Part shown: piece after piece, positions 1 through 8,555 of the stretch
Layout: every line of letters starts with the position of its first letter
How positions within the stretch are numbered: the stretch's first letter is position 1
The notes under the pieces: generated by a model
The model's database searches: none
What the model saw: the letters and a program-made list of their open reading frames with translations, nothing else
What the model was told of the DNA's origin: nothing
Program-made: the position numbers and the translations under genes
NCBI RefSeq assembly: GCF_022829635.1
Contig: NZ_JAKSYO010000206.1
Span: 1-64,000, forward strand
Direction of reading: 5' to 3'
DNA: 64,000 nucleotides
Source: Methylobacterium sp. E-066
GTDB lineage: Bacteria > Pseudomonadota > Alphaproteobacteria > Rhizobiales > Beijerinckiaceae

Positions 1-136
1 GCCGGACCGAGGATCCGGAACCGCCGCGAAAAACACACCCAGACCGCCCATGCAGGATCTCCCGTGCTCCAGGAGACCTCAAAGAATCCAGTTCGCCCTG
101 CGCCGAAAGACCCTCCTGCCAAATGCGATTCCCCTG

Positions 137-218
137 CCCGTGCGGGAGAGGGTTGGGGTGAGGGACCCTGTTTTTCCGGAAAACTCGCATCCCTCACCCT
201 GTCCCTCTCCCGCACGGG
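137..218. repeat. Inverted repeat pair (REP-like, 29-nt arms)
   Basis: Two 29-nt arms, at 137-165 and 190-218, are inverted copies with three mismatches around a 24-nt centre. Each arm also holds a small palindrome (CCCGTGCGGG). The CCCTCACCC...CCTCTCCCGC consensus is the kind of extragenic palindrome scattered through many proteobacterial genomes. It sits in the gap upstream of the vWA/tubulin-like operon. Nothing else can be supported in bases 1-293. Confidence 0.8.
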
Positions 219-293
219 AGAGGGGACCCGCGCCACATTCGGGGATGTGTGAGTCCGATAGCCCGCAGAGGGGGAGGGAGCGCGCGTCAACGG

Positions 294-1739
294 ATGGGCC
301 ATCCCGTCGCCCACACCCTTCCCATCCCGCAAAAAATCGGGAACGATCCCCGCCGCCTTCCCGCCCCTGGACCGGTGCCCTTGAGTCTGGACGATCCATC
401 GCCGCTCGCCCGCGCCGGCCCGGAGGGTTTTTGGCCGATCGATCCGGACTTGCGCGTCACGAGCCTGCCCGGGCGCCAGCACTGGCGGTTCGCAGGGGGG
501 TGGCCCATCGCGGCCGAGGTTGGGGGAATCGTAGTCCCCGCTGACGATGCCCGGATCGCCCATCTGGGCATCCGGCGAGACCAGCACGGCCGGGCGTTCC
601 CGGCTGCCTTCGCCCGCTCGCCCGAGACCGGCGCCGCCCTGGGCCCTCCGGTCCCGGCCTCGGCCCCGGACATCCTCGATATCGACCCCACAAACGTCGC
701 CGCGGTGCCGCTGCCGAGCGGTGTGCCCGCGCTGGTCCGGGCCGGACATCCGGCGGCGCTCTACCTGTTCCAGGAGAATCTCGGCGCGTTCGAGGAATGG
801 AATGGCCAAAAGTTCGTCGGCCTCGGGCGGCTGCTGCCCGATCCGGTGGGCTCCGGCCTGACGGCGGGCCGCCGGGGCATCGCCTACGCCACTGCCGAGG
901 CGCTGGTCAGCGTGATTCTACCCCAGCTTGGAAGCCGCCTCGTCCATGCCGAGGCCCGGACGCTAGGTCTGCGTTTCCTGTCGGCCCCATGCTGGCGCCG
1001 TGGCGACCTCCTCGTCCTCGGCGAGCGGGACGGGCGCCTCGTCCTCTGCCGGACAGACGCCGAGTCGAACGCCCTCGACCTGCGCGATCTCGGCCGCTTC
1101 GCTCCGGATGCGGATTTCGCCGGCCCCTGGACCAACCGCCTCGGCGATTGTTTCTGGACCGGCCCGGGCGGGTTCGTCACCTGCCGGACCCTCGGCGACG
1201 AGACCAGAATCACCCCCTGGCCCGCGGGCTTCGCGCCGATCATCGCCCAGGCGCCGTGGCGCGACCGCGCCGACCTGCACCACCAGCTCGGCATGATGGA
1301 GGGCCGCTATCACCTCGCCGCGCTGGCTGCGGATCCGGCCCTGAACCGCCTCGACGGGCCGCATCTCGCGGCCGGGCCCGGCACCTATTCCGGCGCGGAG
1401 CGGTTCGACGTGCCGTGGCAGGCCGCCGAAGAGGTGCTCAACCTCGGCGCCCATGCCGGCAACCTGCTGGTGCCCCGGCTGGCGCTGGCTCGCGACACGA
1501 TCCTGCTCGCCCTCGACATTCCCGGCCCCCGCGGCGGTTTTTTGCGCGGCGAGAGCCTGCCGGCGCCGGTGACCGGACACGTCCTCCACCACGCCCACGG
1601 CGCCGGCCTGCGTCGGCTGCCGGTGGGTCTCGCGGTGTCACGGATCGGCGACGCGCGGGCGCTGCTGCACGACGGTGTCCTCTACCTGTGGAGCCGGTCG
1701 GAATGCCGCTGCCACGCCCTGCGGCTGCGCGCGGCATGA
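294..1739 (+). CDS. Hypothetical protein, first gene of the tubulin-like/vWA operon
   Basis: A 481-residue protein of unrecognised family. It is rich in short Gly/Pro-punctuated segments and recurring aromatic-Gly turns, which suggests a beta-rich (possibly propeller-like) fold. No signal peptide or long hydrophobic helix is visible, so it is probably cytosolic. I chose the ATG at 294, which follows a GGGAGGGAG stretch; a GTG at 249 would add 15 residues. The stop overlaps the start of the vWA-like gene by 4 nt (ATGA), so the two should be co-translated. Its role is inferred only from the operon: an accessory of a vWA/membrane/tubulin-like complex. No similarity to an enzyme family is evident. 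Confidence 0.75.
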   Translation: MGHPVAHTLPIPQKIGNDPRRLPAPGPVPLSLDDPSPLARAGPEGFWPIDPDLRVTSLPGRQHWRFAGGWPIAAEVGGIVVPADDARIAHLGIRRDQHGRAFPAAFARSPETGAALGPPVPASAPDILDIDPTNVAAVPLPSGVPALVRAGHPAALYLFQENLGAFEEWNGQKFVGLGRLLPDPVGSGLTAGRRGIAYATAEALVSVILPQLGSRLVHAEARTLGLRFLSAPCWRRGDLLVLGERDGRLVLCRTDAESNALDLRDLGRFAPDADFAGPWTNRLGDCFWTGPGGFVTCRTLGDETRITPWPAGFAPIIAQAPWRDRADLHHQLGMMEGRYHLAALAADPALNRLDGPHLAAGPGTYSGAERFDVPWQAAEEVLNLGAHAGNLLVPRLALARDTILLALDIPGPRGGFLRGESLPAPVTGHVLHHAHGAGLRRLPVGLAVSRIGDARALLHDGVLYLWSRSECRCHALRLRAA

Positions 1740-3265
1740 TGGCGCTCCTTCGGGCCGTGCTGGCCCTCGTTCTCCTGCTCGGCGGCCGCGCCTGGGCCGA
1801 GGCGCCGGTGCGGCAGGTGTTTCTGGTGCAGGATTCCGGCTGGATGGAGCCGTTCCTCACCGCCGAGGGCTCGCAGTTCCGGCCGCTGGTGGAGGCCCTG
1901 GCTGCGGCGGCCCGGATCCCGGGGGCCGACATCGCCGTGGCGACCTTCGACCAGGACGGGCAGGTCCCGGGCCGGCCCTCGCCGCGCATCCTGTACGAGG
2001 GCACCTACGACGCCGCGCGGGTCCGGGCGGCGATCGCGGCGATCGACCTGCCGCGCAAGGCCGGCAGCGCCGCCTATGCGGACGCCGATTTCAACGGTGC
2101 GCTGCTCGGCGCGATCCGCACCGGCCTGCGCGGCCGGGACGGGGTGATCTGGATGGTCACCAACAACAAGAACAGCCCGGGCAACAGCGCCGAGGTGGAG
2201 CGCAACACCGCCGCCTTCTACGCGGCCCTGCGCGAGTCCGACGCGATCAGCCGGATCGTCGCCTACCCGGTGCGAATGCCCTTGAAGGGTCGCAACTTTT
2301 CCGAGGGCGGCTTCGTCATCTACGGCATCGGCTACGGCGCGGCCGGCGGCCGGGCCCTCGAAGCCGCCGTGACCGCGCCCGGCCTGAAGGCCCTGTTCAG
2401 CCATCCGCCCGTGAGCTTGAAGCCGGTTCTGGCCGGCGGCCTGAATCTGCGCTTCGACCGGCTCGACACCGGCGGCTTGCAGGCCGGCCTGGAGAACGGC
2501 GTGCTGGTGGTGAGCGGGGCGGACGCCACCGCCGGCACCGCCCTGCGGCTCACCGCGCATCTGCAGAACGGCCTCTACCCGCAGCGGGTCGCTGCGGCCC
2601 GGCTGGCCCTGAGCTGGAGCGAGGTCGGCACCGAGGCCGGGCTGGCGCAGGCGGCGGTCTCGCCCGCGGAAATCGCCGACCTGGCGCCCCAGGCCGAGAG
2701 CGGCCCGCTCGCCGTGGTGCTGACCCTCCCGCCGATCCCGCGCCCCACCGGCCTCGCCGGCCTGTTCTCCGATGGGCGCACCGTGGATGGAACGCTCACC
2801 CTGCGGCTGGCGGACTTGCGCCTGGCACTGGATCCGGCCTTCCTGGAACGGGTGCGGCCGATCTTCGGCAGCGGGTTGTTGTCCGGGGACCAGATGGGCG
2901 GGCCGGTTGGGGATGCGCGCGCGGTGGAGGGCCGGTTGCCCGGCCTGTTCCGCGACTATCGCGGCGTCTCGGAAGCCGCGGTGAGCCTGCCGGTGCGGAT
3001 CGAGGCGGCGTTCTCGCCCTGGCCGCTGATCGCCGCCGCCTCCGGCGCCCTGGCACTAGCCGGCGCAGCCGGTCTCGGGGCTCTCGCGCTCGCCCGGGCG
3101 CGGGTCCAGACCGTGATGCTCGGCACCGTCCCGAAGCGGGTCAGCCTGCGGTCCTACCGCACCCAGACCCTGCGCGCCCCCGACGGCAGCCGCTGGCAGG
3201 TGCGGGCGGGGCTGTGGGGGCCGGCCCGCGCCACCCGCCTTCAGGAGCCCGGACCCGGCGCATGA
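1736..3265 (+). CDS. vWA-like membrane-anchored protein
   Basis: A 509-residue protein starting with a clear signal peptide (MMALLRAVLALVLLLGG.. to Ala-Glu at about 22). Next is a von Willebrand A-like fold: QVFLVQDSGWMEPF at about 26-39 is the first strand and a degenerate MIDAS loop (DSGWM rather than DxSxS), and VIWMVTNNKNSPG resembles the later vWA strand and loop. One transmembrane helix near residues 425-448 (PWPLIAAASGALALAGAAG) would leave the main part in the periplasm and a basic tail of about 60 residues in the cytosol. The ATG at 1736 overlaps the preceding stop, and its own stop overlaps the next ATG. Because the metal site is incomplete, it may be a structural or protein-binding vWA. 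Confidence 0.8.
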   Translation: MMALLRAVLALVLLLGGRAWAEAPVRQVFLVQDSGWMEPFLTAEGSQFRPLVEALAAAARIPGADIAVATFDQDGQVPGRPSPRILYEGTYDAARVRAAIAAIDLPRKAGSAAYADADFNGALLGAIRTGLRGRDGVIWMVTNNKNSPGNSAEVERNTAAFYAALRESDAISRIVAYPVRMPLKGRNFSEGGFVIYGIGYGAAGGRALEAAVTAPGLKALFSHPPVSLKPVLAGGLNLRFDRLDTGGLQAGLENGVLVVSGADATAGTALRLTAHLQNGLYPQRVAAARLALSWSEVGTEAGLAQAAVSPAEIADLAPQAESGPLAVVLTLPPIPRPTGLAGLFSDGRTVDGTLTLRLADLRLALDPAFLERVRPIFGSGLLSGDQMGGPVGDARAVEGRLPGLFRDYRGVSEAAVSLPVRIEAAFSPWPLIAAASGALALAGAAGLGALALARARVQTVMLGTVPKRVSLRSYRTQTLRAPDGSRWQVRAGLWGPARATRLQEPGPGA

Positions 3266-3750
3266 TTGTTTTGTACATTGACCGCGTGGGGACTGCCGGA
3301 CTCGTGCGCGCCCAGGCCCGGACCGGGCAGGATTTCACCATCCCCGCCCCGCAGAATCCGGCCCCGCAGGCGGATCCGCTCCAGGCCGCGCCGCCATCCT
3401 CCGGGACGAGCACCGGGGCGAACCCGTTCAGCACCCTCGAACGGGGGCCGACCACAACGGAATTCGCGCTGGGCGCCGCAGCCCTGGTGGTGCTGGCGGT
3501 GCTGTTCCTGTTCGTCCGCCAGGGCGTGCGCGCCCACCTGATCAACCGCCGCGCCACGCTCGACGCCGCCGACGGCGCCAGCTGGATGCTGTTCTCGGCG
3601 CTGATGCTCACCGCGTCGATCCTGGTCAGCGCCACGGTCGGCCGGCTGTGGCAGGCCTGGGCGGGGCTGGCGGCCGGCTTCGCCCTCTGCCTCGTGCTGT
3701 TCGGCGCCGCCCTGGCGCTGTTCCTGCGCGCACCCGACCGGAGGCGCTGA
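3262..3750 (+). CDS. Small membrane protein of the vWA/tubulin-like operon
   Basis: A 162-residue protein with a Pro/Ala/Gln-rich, probably disordered segment (about residues 25-60), then about three hydrophobic helices (EFALGAAALVVLAVLFLFV, and two between WMLFSALMLTASIL and the C-terminus). The ATG overlaps the vWA gene's stop (ATGA) and the gene ends 4 nt before the tubulin-like start. I do not recognise the family. Its position between a membrane-anchored vWA protein and a cytosolic tubulin-like protein suggests it links the two at the inner membrane; this is inference from context. Confidence 0.75.
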   Translation: MIVLYIDRVGTAGLVRAQARTGQDFTIPAPQNPAPQADPLQAAPPSSGTSTGANPFSTLERGPTTTEFALGAAALVVLAVLFLFVRQGVRAHLINRRATLDAADGASWMLFSALMLTASILVSATVGRLWQAWAGLAAGFALCLVLFGAALALFLRAPDRRR

Positions 3751-3754
3751 GACC

Positions 3755-6700
3755 ATGGCTGATGCCCGGCCCGCCGAGACCGAGACGCTCCTGAAGGTGC
3801 GTCCGACCGTGTTCGTGGCCCTCGGCGGCACCGGCATGGAGGTGCTGCTGCGCCTGCGCCGCCGGATCCTCCAGGCCGACTGGAACGGGACGCGGATCAG
3901 CGCCCTCGACCAGTTCCCGGCCGCGTCCTTCCTGTATTTCGACACCGACACCCTGGAGGCCCGCGAGGCCGGCCGGGCGGCGGCCACCGACGCGCTCTCG
4001 GCCAAGGTCGCGTTCCGCGAGGGCGAGACCCTGCAGAAGGCGGTCAATCTCGCGCGCTACCAAGCCGAGCGGCGCAGCTACCCGCATATCGATTCCTGGC
4101 TTCCGGCCCGGGACCTGTCCCGCATCGACGCCTCCAAGGGCGCCGCGCAGATCCGAGCCATCGCGCGGCTGCTGTTCTTCGACGAGGTCCGCAACTTTCA
4201 GGACCGGCTCACCGCCAAGGCCGGCTCGGTGCTGGCCAACGTCTCGAACGAGGCGCAGCTGCGCGCGCTGGGCCTCGACACCTCCACGGACCTGCGCGTC
4301 GTCGTGGTGGCGTCGGTGGCCGGCGGCACCGGCTCGGGGGCGGTGATCGATGCCGGCTACGCAATCTCCTCGCTCGAGACGCCCAAGCGCCCGGACGCGG
4401 TCGACCTCTTCCTGGTCCTGCCCTCGGGCTATGTCGGCGCCAACAAGGACAGGGTCTTCGCCAACGGCGTCGCGACCCTGTCCGAGCTCGAATACGCCAT
4501 GCGCGGCAATCCGGAGCCGCCCTATGTCGAGAGCTGGGGCGACCACGCCCGGGTCGCCCGCGGAGTCGAGCGGCCGTTCAGCGACGTCTACCTGTTCGAC
4601 ACCCAGAACCTCGCCGACCAGCGCACCGGCGCGATCGGCGACCTCTACGACATGATGGCCGACGTGCTGTTCGAGGATTTCGGCAATTCCGAATTCTCCG
4701 GCCGCAAGCGCTCGACGGGGGTCAACCAGACCCAGCACAAGATGCGCAAATGGGCGCCGCCGAGCCCGGACCGCGCCGGCCGCGCCGCCCTGTTCTCGCT
4801 GAACTACTCGGCGCTCGGCCAAGCGGTGCTCGCCACCCGCGGCAGCCTCGAATTCGAGGAGCACGCCGCCCGGGCCGGTCTCGGCATGGTCGAGGCGTTC
4901 TTCGGCGTCGCCCGGGGCCAGGGAGAGCGCCACATCCCCACGGTCGAGGAGCGCGACCGCTTCGCCGCCGACCGCCTCGCCCTGCGCTTCTCCGCCTTCG
5001 AGGCCTTCCCGAAGGTGCTGCGGCCGGCCCCGCCCGGGATTTCCGAATACGACCTCGTCGGCACGCTGCTGCAGCGGGCGGACGGCTCGTCGATCCAGGA
5101 ATCGGTGGCGCTCGGCGTCGAGGAGGCGGTGGACGCGATCAAGACCGAGATCGCCAGCCCGCGGGACTGGGCCCCGAACCTGCGCAAGGAGGCGGAGCGC
5201 CTGCGCGACGACATCCTGGGCCGCACCGGCTCGGGCGCGGCCTACGGCCCCCGCGGCGCCGAGGTGCTGGACGTGCGCGCCAAGCTCGAGGCGGCCTGGC
5301 TGTCCGACCGGGACGGCGCGCTGCCGGCCGCCCTCTACCGCCTGCTCGACGACCAGGAGCGCGGCGGCCTCGACTACGCCCGGGCGCTGATCGAGGGCGT
5401 GAAGGACCTGATCGAGGCCGATGGCGGCGCGCTGGCCCGTCTCACCGCCGCCGCCGACACCTATGCGAGGCTCGCCGACGAGATGCTGGCCGAGCATTTT
5501 TCCGCGTCGCTCAGCCGGCTCGATCAGGTCCGCCCCGGCCTGATCTTCTCCCATCGCCGCGACGCCGAGCGCTATTTGGAGCAGGCAAGGGAGGATCTGC
5601 GCGGCTCCTGCGTCCTGCGCATCCGCTCGGTGGCCGCCCGCGAGGCGGCCGAGCTGCTGCGCCGGGTCTCGGCCAGGCTCGGCACCCGGACCGGGCGCGA
5701 CCCGGAGACCGGCGCCGCCCGCTACGACGGCCTGCTCGGCGCCCTGAACCAGGGCCACGAGGATGTCGGCCGGCTGATGCGCGAGCTGCGCCTCGACATC
5801 GCCGAGATCCGCAACGCCATCGAGCGCCCCTCGGGCGGCACCTTCCTGGTCCTGCCCTCGGGCGACCTGCCCGAAAAAATCGCCGTCGCCCCCGCCGAGC
5901 AGCTCGCCTGGGCCCGCGAGGCGTTCCGGGCCTATGGCGGGTCGCGGGCGATCTTCGCCCTGCTGCGCGAGGAGGAGACCCGGGCCGACCTGCTCAACGC
6001 CGTGCGCGACATGGCCCGACGCCGGCTCGGGCCGTACCGCGCCCGCATCCCCTCGGCGCTCGATGCGCTCCGCGAATTGCCCCCCGCCAAACAGCGCGAG
6101 ACCCTGGAGCTGATGCTGCTGCGCTGCATGCCCTGGATCTACGCGCGGTTCGACGCTTTCAGCCCGGGCGGCGACCAGTTCAAGACGATCCTGGCGGTGG
6201 AGGGCTCGCGCGCCTTCCAGGCCGAGTTCGGCCCGATCCTCCGGGCGAGCCTGCCGCCAGTGCTCGGAGCGGGCGAGATCGGCTTTCTCGAATCGAGCCA
6301 ACGCGGCCGCATCGTCTGCTACTGCGAGCTGTCCGGTGTGCCGCTCGACGTGCTCGGCCCCCTGCGGCGCGACTGGCGCAATGCCTACGCGCAGGAGCTC
6401 GACCGCCTCGACGCGATCCCGCTCCACAACCACAAGGACTATCTCCGCTTCCCGGACCCGGTCGCCCCCTCGGCCGAGGAATCCGATGCTTTGCGCGAGA
6501 CCCTGTCGCTGTTCCTGCGCGCCGGCTGCCTCGGTCTGCTCCAGCGCGCGCCCGAGACCGGCCTGTGGCGCTTCGCCTTCGAGCCCGGCGACTGGCGCAG
6601 CGTCGGCTCGGAGCGGACCCTGCGGCGCAAGCTGTTCGACCGGGTCCAGCGTGCGGCGATCGCGGCCCAGCTCGCCGAGGCCGAGGCGGCCCTGTCGCCG

Positions 6701-7303
6701 GTCCAGAACCTGGCGATGGCGGCCCTGTTCGCCTGGACCGCCAAGCGCGCCTACGCGCCCCGGCGGGAGACGGTGAATTTCGACGCCGAGGCAAGGGTCG
6801 GCGGCATCGGCCACGCGGTGGCGGATGCGCTCAGCCGGCGCTGGCGCCAGGGCGCTGTCGAGGCCGGCGGCCTGCCGGGCGATCCGGACCGGCTGTTCGA
6901 CGCGCTGCTCGCCCACATCGAGGCCTGGACCAAGCCGATCCCCGGCAGCCTCGCCGACGTGCCCGCCGAGGAGGCCAACCGCGATCCGTCCGACCCGCCG
7001 GCCCTGCGAGCCGTCGACAAGCGCGTGATCGAACCCGCCGCCTTCACCACCGAGGCCCTGCTCCGCCTGACCAACCCGGCCGCCCCAGCCCCGCCGCCAC
7101 CGCCGCCGGCGGCTCTGTTCTACGTCTACCGGGACACGGTCGAAGGCCCGTTCTCGCTCGCCGAACTCGTGGCCCAGGCTCGCGCCGGCACCCTGAGCGC
7201 GGCCACCCAGATCCACCCGCAGGGCGGAGCCTGGATCGCCGCCGGCGACCACCCGGCGCTCGCTCCGCTGCTGGCGCCACCGCCTCCGCCGCCGGTTCGC
7301 TGA
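3755..7303 (+). CDS. Tubulin/FtsZ-like GTPase (Tubulin_2 type) with C-terminal GYF-like domain
   Basis: A 1182-residue protein. The N-terminus has a nucleotide-binding strand-loop (FVALGGTGMEVLLRLRRRI, about 20-38), and a VVVVASVAGGTGSG segment puts the tubulin/FtsZ signature GGTGSG at 190-195, followed by a helix. This matches the large tubulin-like (Tubulin_2, PF13809) family that is predicted to remodel membranes and is often encoded beside vWA proteins. A long alpha-helical middle follows. A poly-proline linker (about 1107-1121) leads to a GYF_2-like domain (YVYRDTVEGPFSLAELV..GGAWIAAG, about 1122-1172). CGGAGG at 3738-3743 is a good ribosome site for ATG 3755. This family is far larger than FtsZ (about 350-400 residues). 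GTP binding and polymerisation are inferred. Confidence 0.85.
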   Translation: MADARPAETETLLKVRPTVFVALGGTGMEVLLRLRRRILQADWNGTRISALDQFPAASFLYFDTDTLEAREAGRAAATDALSAKVAFREGETLQKAVNLARYQAERRSYPHIDSWLPARDLSRIDASKGAAQIRAIARLLFFDEVRNFQDRLTAKAGSVLANVSNEAQLRALGLDTSTDLRVVVVASVAGGTGSGAVIDAGYAISSLETPKRPDAVDLFLVLPSGYVGANKDRVFANGVATLSELEYAMRGNPEPPYVESWGDHARVARGVERPFSDVYLFDTQNLADQRTGAIGDLYDMMADVLFEDFGNSEFSGRKRSTGVNQTQHKMRKWAPPSPDRAGRAALFSLNYSALGQAVLATRGSLEFEEHAARAGLGMVEAFFGVARGQGERHIPTVEERDRFAADRLALRFSAFEAFPKVLRPAPPGISEYDLVGTLLQRADGSSIQESVALGVEEAVDAIKTEIASPRDWAPNLRKEAERLRDDILGRTGSGAAYGPRGAEVLDVRAKLEAAWLSDRDGALPAALYRLLDDQERGGLDYARALIEGVKDLIEADGGALARLTAAADTYARLADEMLAEHFSASLSRLDQVRPGLIFSHRRDAERYLEQAREDLRGSCVLRIRSVAAREAAELLRRVSARLGTRTGRDPETGAARYDGLLGALNQGHEDVGRLMRELRLDIAEIRNAIERPSGGTFLVLPSGDLPEKIAVAPAEQLAWAREAFRAYGGSRAIFALLREEETRADLLNAVRDMARRRLGPYRARIPSALDALRELPPAKQRETLELMLLRCMPWIYARFDAFSPGGDQFKTILAVEGSRAFQAEFGPILRASLPPVLGAGEIGFLESSQRGRIVCYCELSGVPLDVLGPLRRDWRNAYAQELDRLDAIPLHNHKDYLRFPDPVAPSAEESDALRETLSLFLRAGCLGLLQRAPETGLWRFAFEPGDWRSVGSERTLRRKLFDRVQRAAIAAQLAEAEAALSPVQNLAMAALFAWTAKRAYAPRRETVNFDAEARVGGIGHAVADALSRRWRQGAVEAGGLPGDPDRLFDALLAHIEAWTKPIPGSLADVPAEEANRDPSDPPALRAVDKRVIEPAAFTTEALLRLTNPAAPAPPPPPPAALFYVYRDTVEGPFSLAELVAQARAGTLSAATQIHPQGGAWIAAGDHPALAPLLAPPPPPPVR

Positions 7304-7356
7304 GAGCGTTTTCGGTTGGCGAGGGTGGTTGGTCGAAGGGTTCACACCAGCCACCA

Positions 7357-7450
7357 CCGTCATTGCGAGCGCAGCGAAGCAACCCAGGGACGCGCCACAT
7401 CCTGGGATCGCGCGCTGCCCTAGGTTGCTTCGCTGCGCTCGCAATGACGG
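7357..7450. repeat. Inverted repeat pair (30-nt arms)
   Basis: Arms at 7357-7386 and 7421-7450 (CGTCATTGCGAGCGCAGCG type) are inverted copies with one mismatch around 34 nt. The whole unit can fold into a long hairpin. It lies between the end of the tubulin-like gene (7303) and the convergent gene ending at 7460, so it may also act as a bidirectional transcription stop. It belongs to a different repeat family from the element at 137-218. Confidence 0.85.
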
Positions 7451-7459
7451 GAGAGGCGC

Positions 7460-8365
7460 TCAGTTACGCATCGCCACAACCTGCGCCCGCGCCGCCCGGA
7501 TCGCCGAACGGGCGAAGCGGCCGTTCGCCAAGGCGGGATCGGGCTCACCGCCGGCCAGCACCATGCGCCGGAGCGCGGTGAGCGCCGGATCGCCCCAGGC
7601 ATCGAGGAGGCGCCCGAAGGCGGCGTGGCGGGCGGCGTCGAAGCCGGCCCGGCGGCCCGCCGCGTCCTTGGCGGGGTGGGCCGGATGCAGGGCCGCGCAG
7701 GGCACGAGGCCGGGCGGGATCGGCGCGGTCGCGGCATGGGTCCGGCCGAGGCGCAGGAGTTTGGGCAGGATGTGGGTGTGCGGCCCGGGGGCGCTCGCGC
7801 GCCCTTCCGGCGGGATCGGCGTGTACACTTCGATCCGGCCGAACCGGGCCAGGAACACCCGGTGGGGGCCCGCCGCGAACAGGATGGGGCCGACCGGATT
7901 GCCGGGGGCGAAGATCGGCCGGCCGGCGGCGGCCCGCAGATCATCGATCAGGCCGGGATCGGCCACGCGCACGCAAGCCTGAACCGCCCGGAGCCCGAGC
8001 CCGAGATCGAACAGGATCGCTCCGCGATCCTGCGCCCGCACAGCCGCGGCGTCCGGCCCGAGTTCGGTCAGCACGGCGCGCCCGCCCATGGCGCAGGCCG
8101 CTTCCGGCAAGCACAGGGCGACGGCCTGGCTCCAGCCGCCGGTGAAGCCGGTCTCGTAGGCGAAGGGCACCAAGTCCGGCGTTGCGGCGAGCAAGATCGC
8201 GCCCCGTGCCGTCGCCAACCCGATCCGCCCGTCATCGCGGAATGTGACCGGCTCGGCCGGGTCCCGGGAGAAGGCGGCTACCGCCCCGTAGGCGCCGAGG
8301 CTCCAGGCGCAGGCCGGGTCGGCGAGATGGTCGCGCAGCAGGGACTCCACCGATCCGCCCGTCAT
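7460..8365 (-). CDS. Conserved hypothetical protein
   Basis: A 301-residue protein with no signal peptide or transmembrane helix. Alternating hydrophobic strands and Gly/Pro turns are seen throughout, with features such as GRIGLATARGAILLAATPD and HTHILPKLLRLGRTHA. A His-rich stretch (about 205-240) includes HTHIL and HPAHPAKD. I recognise this as the kind of uncharacterised protein conserved in Hyphomicrobiales but cannot assign a function. ATG 8365 is preferred over the in-frame TTG at 8389. It is convergent with the tubulin-like operon and divergent from rfbC. Confidence 0.7.
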   Translation of the reverse strand: MTGGSVESLLRDHLADPACAWSLGAYGAVAAFSRDPAEPVTFRDDGRIGLATARGAILLAATPDLVPFAYETGFTGGWSQAVALCLPEAACAMGGRAVLTELGPDAAAVRAQDRGAILFDLGLGLRAVQACVRVADPGLIDDLRAAAGRPIFAPGNPVGPILFAAGPHRVFLARFGRIEVYTPIPPEGRASAPGPHTHILPKLLRLGRTHAATAPIPPGLVPCAALHPAHPAKDAAGRRAGFDAARHAAFGRLLDAWGDPALTALRRMVLAGGEPDPALANGRFARSAIRAARAQVVAMRN

Positions 8366-8555
8366 CGGCGCCCCATAACCCAAGACCAATCCTCGCGAAA
8401 ACCGCGCAGGCGCGCATCCCCGCAGGTCGCACGCCTTGACACGGCCGGCGAATGACCGGAAGTCGCGGGTCGATCATCGAGGTCGTTCTCGGCGCGGCGG
8501 GCGCGATGCCCGGGACGACCGGGGCGGAGATATCCGCGGGGAGGGACGCGCTGGC

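Noticed and set aside
797..1735. N-terminal extension of the vWA-like gene into the previous gene
   Set aside because: The extension is Arg/Pro-rich shadow sequence, and a signal peptide begins at ATG 1736.
3626..7444. Very long minus-strand open frame (1272 codons) across the tubulin-like gene
   Set aside because: It is antisense to a gene with a clear GGTGSG motif and ribosome site, and has the Arg/Gly/Gln-rich composition typical of high-GC antisense frames.
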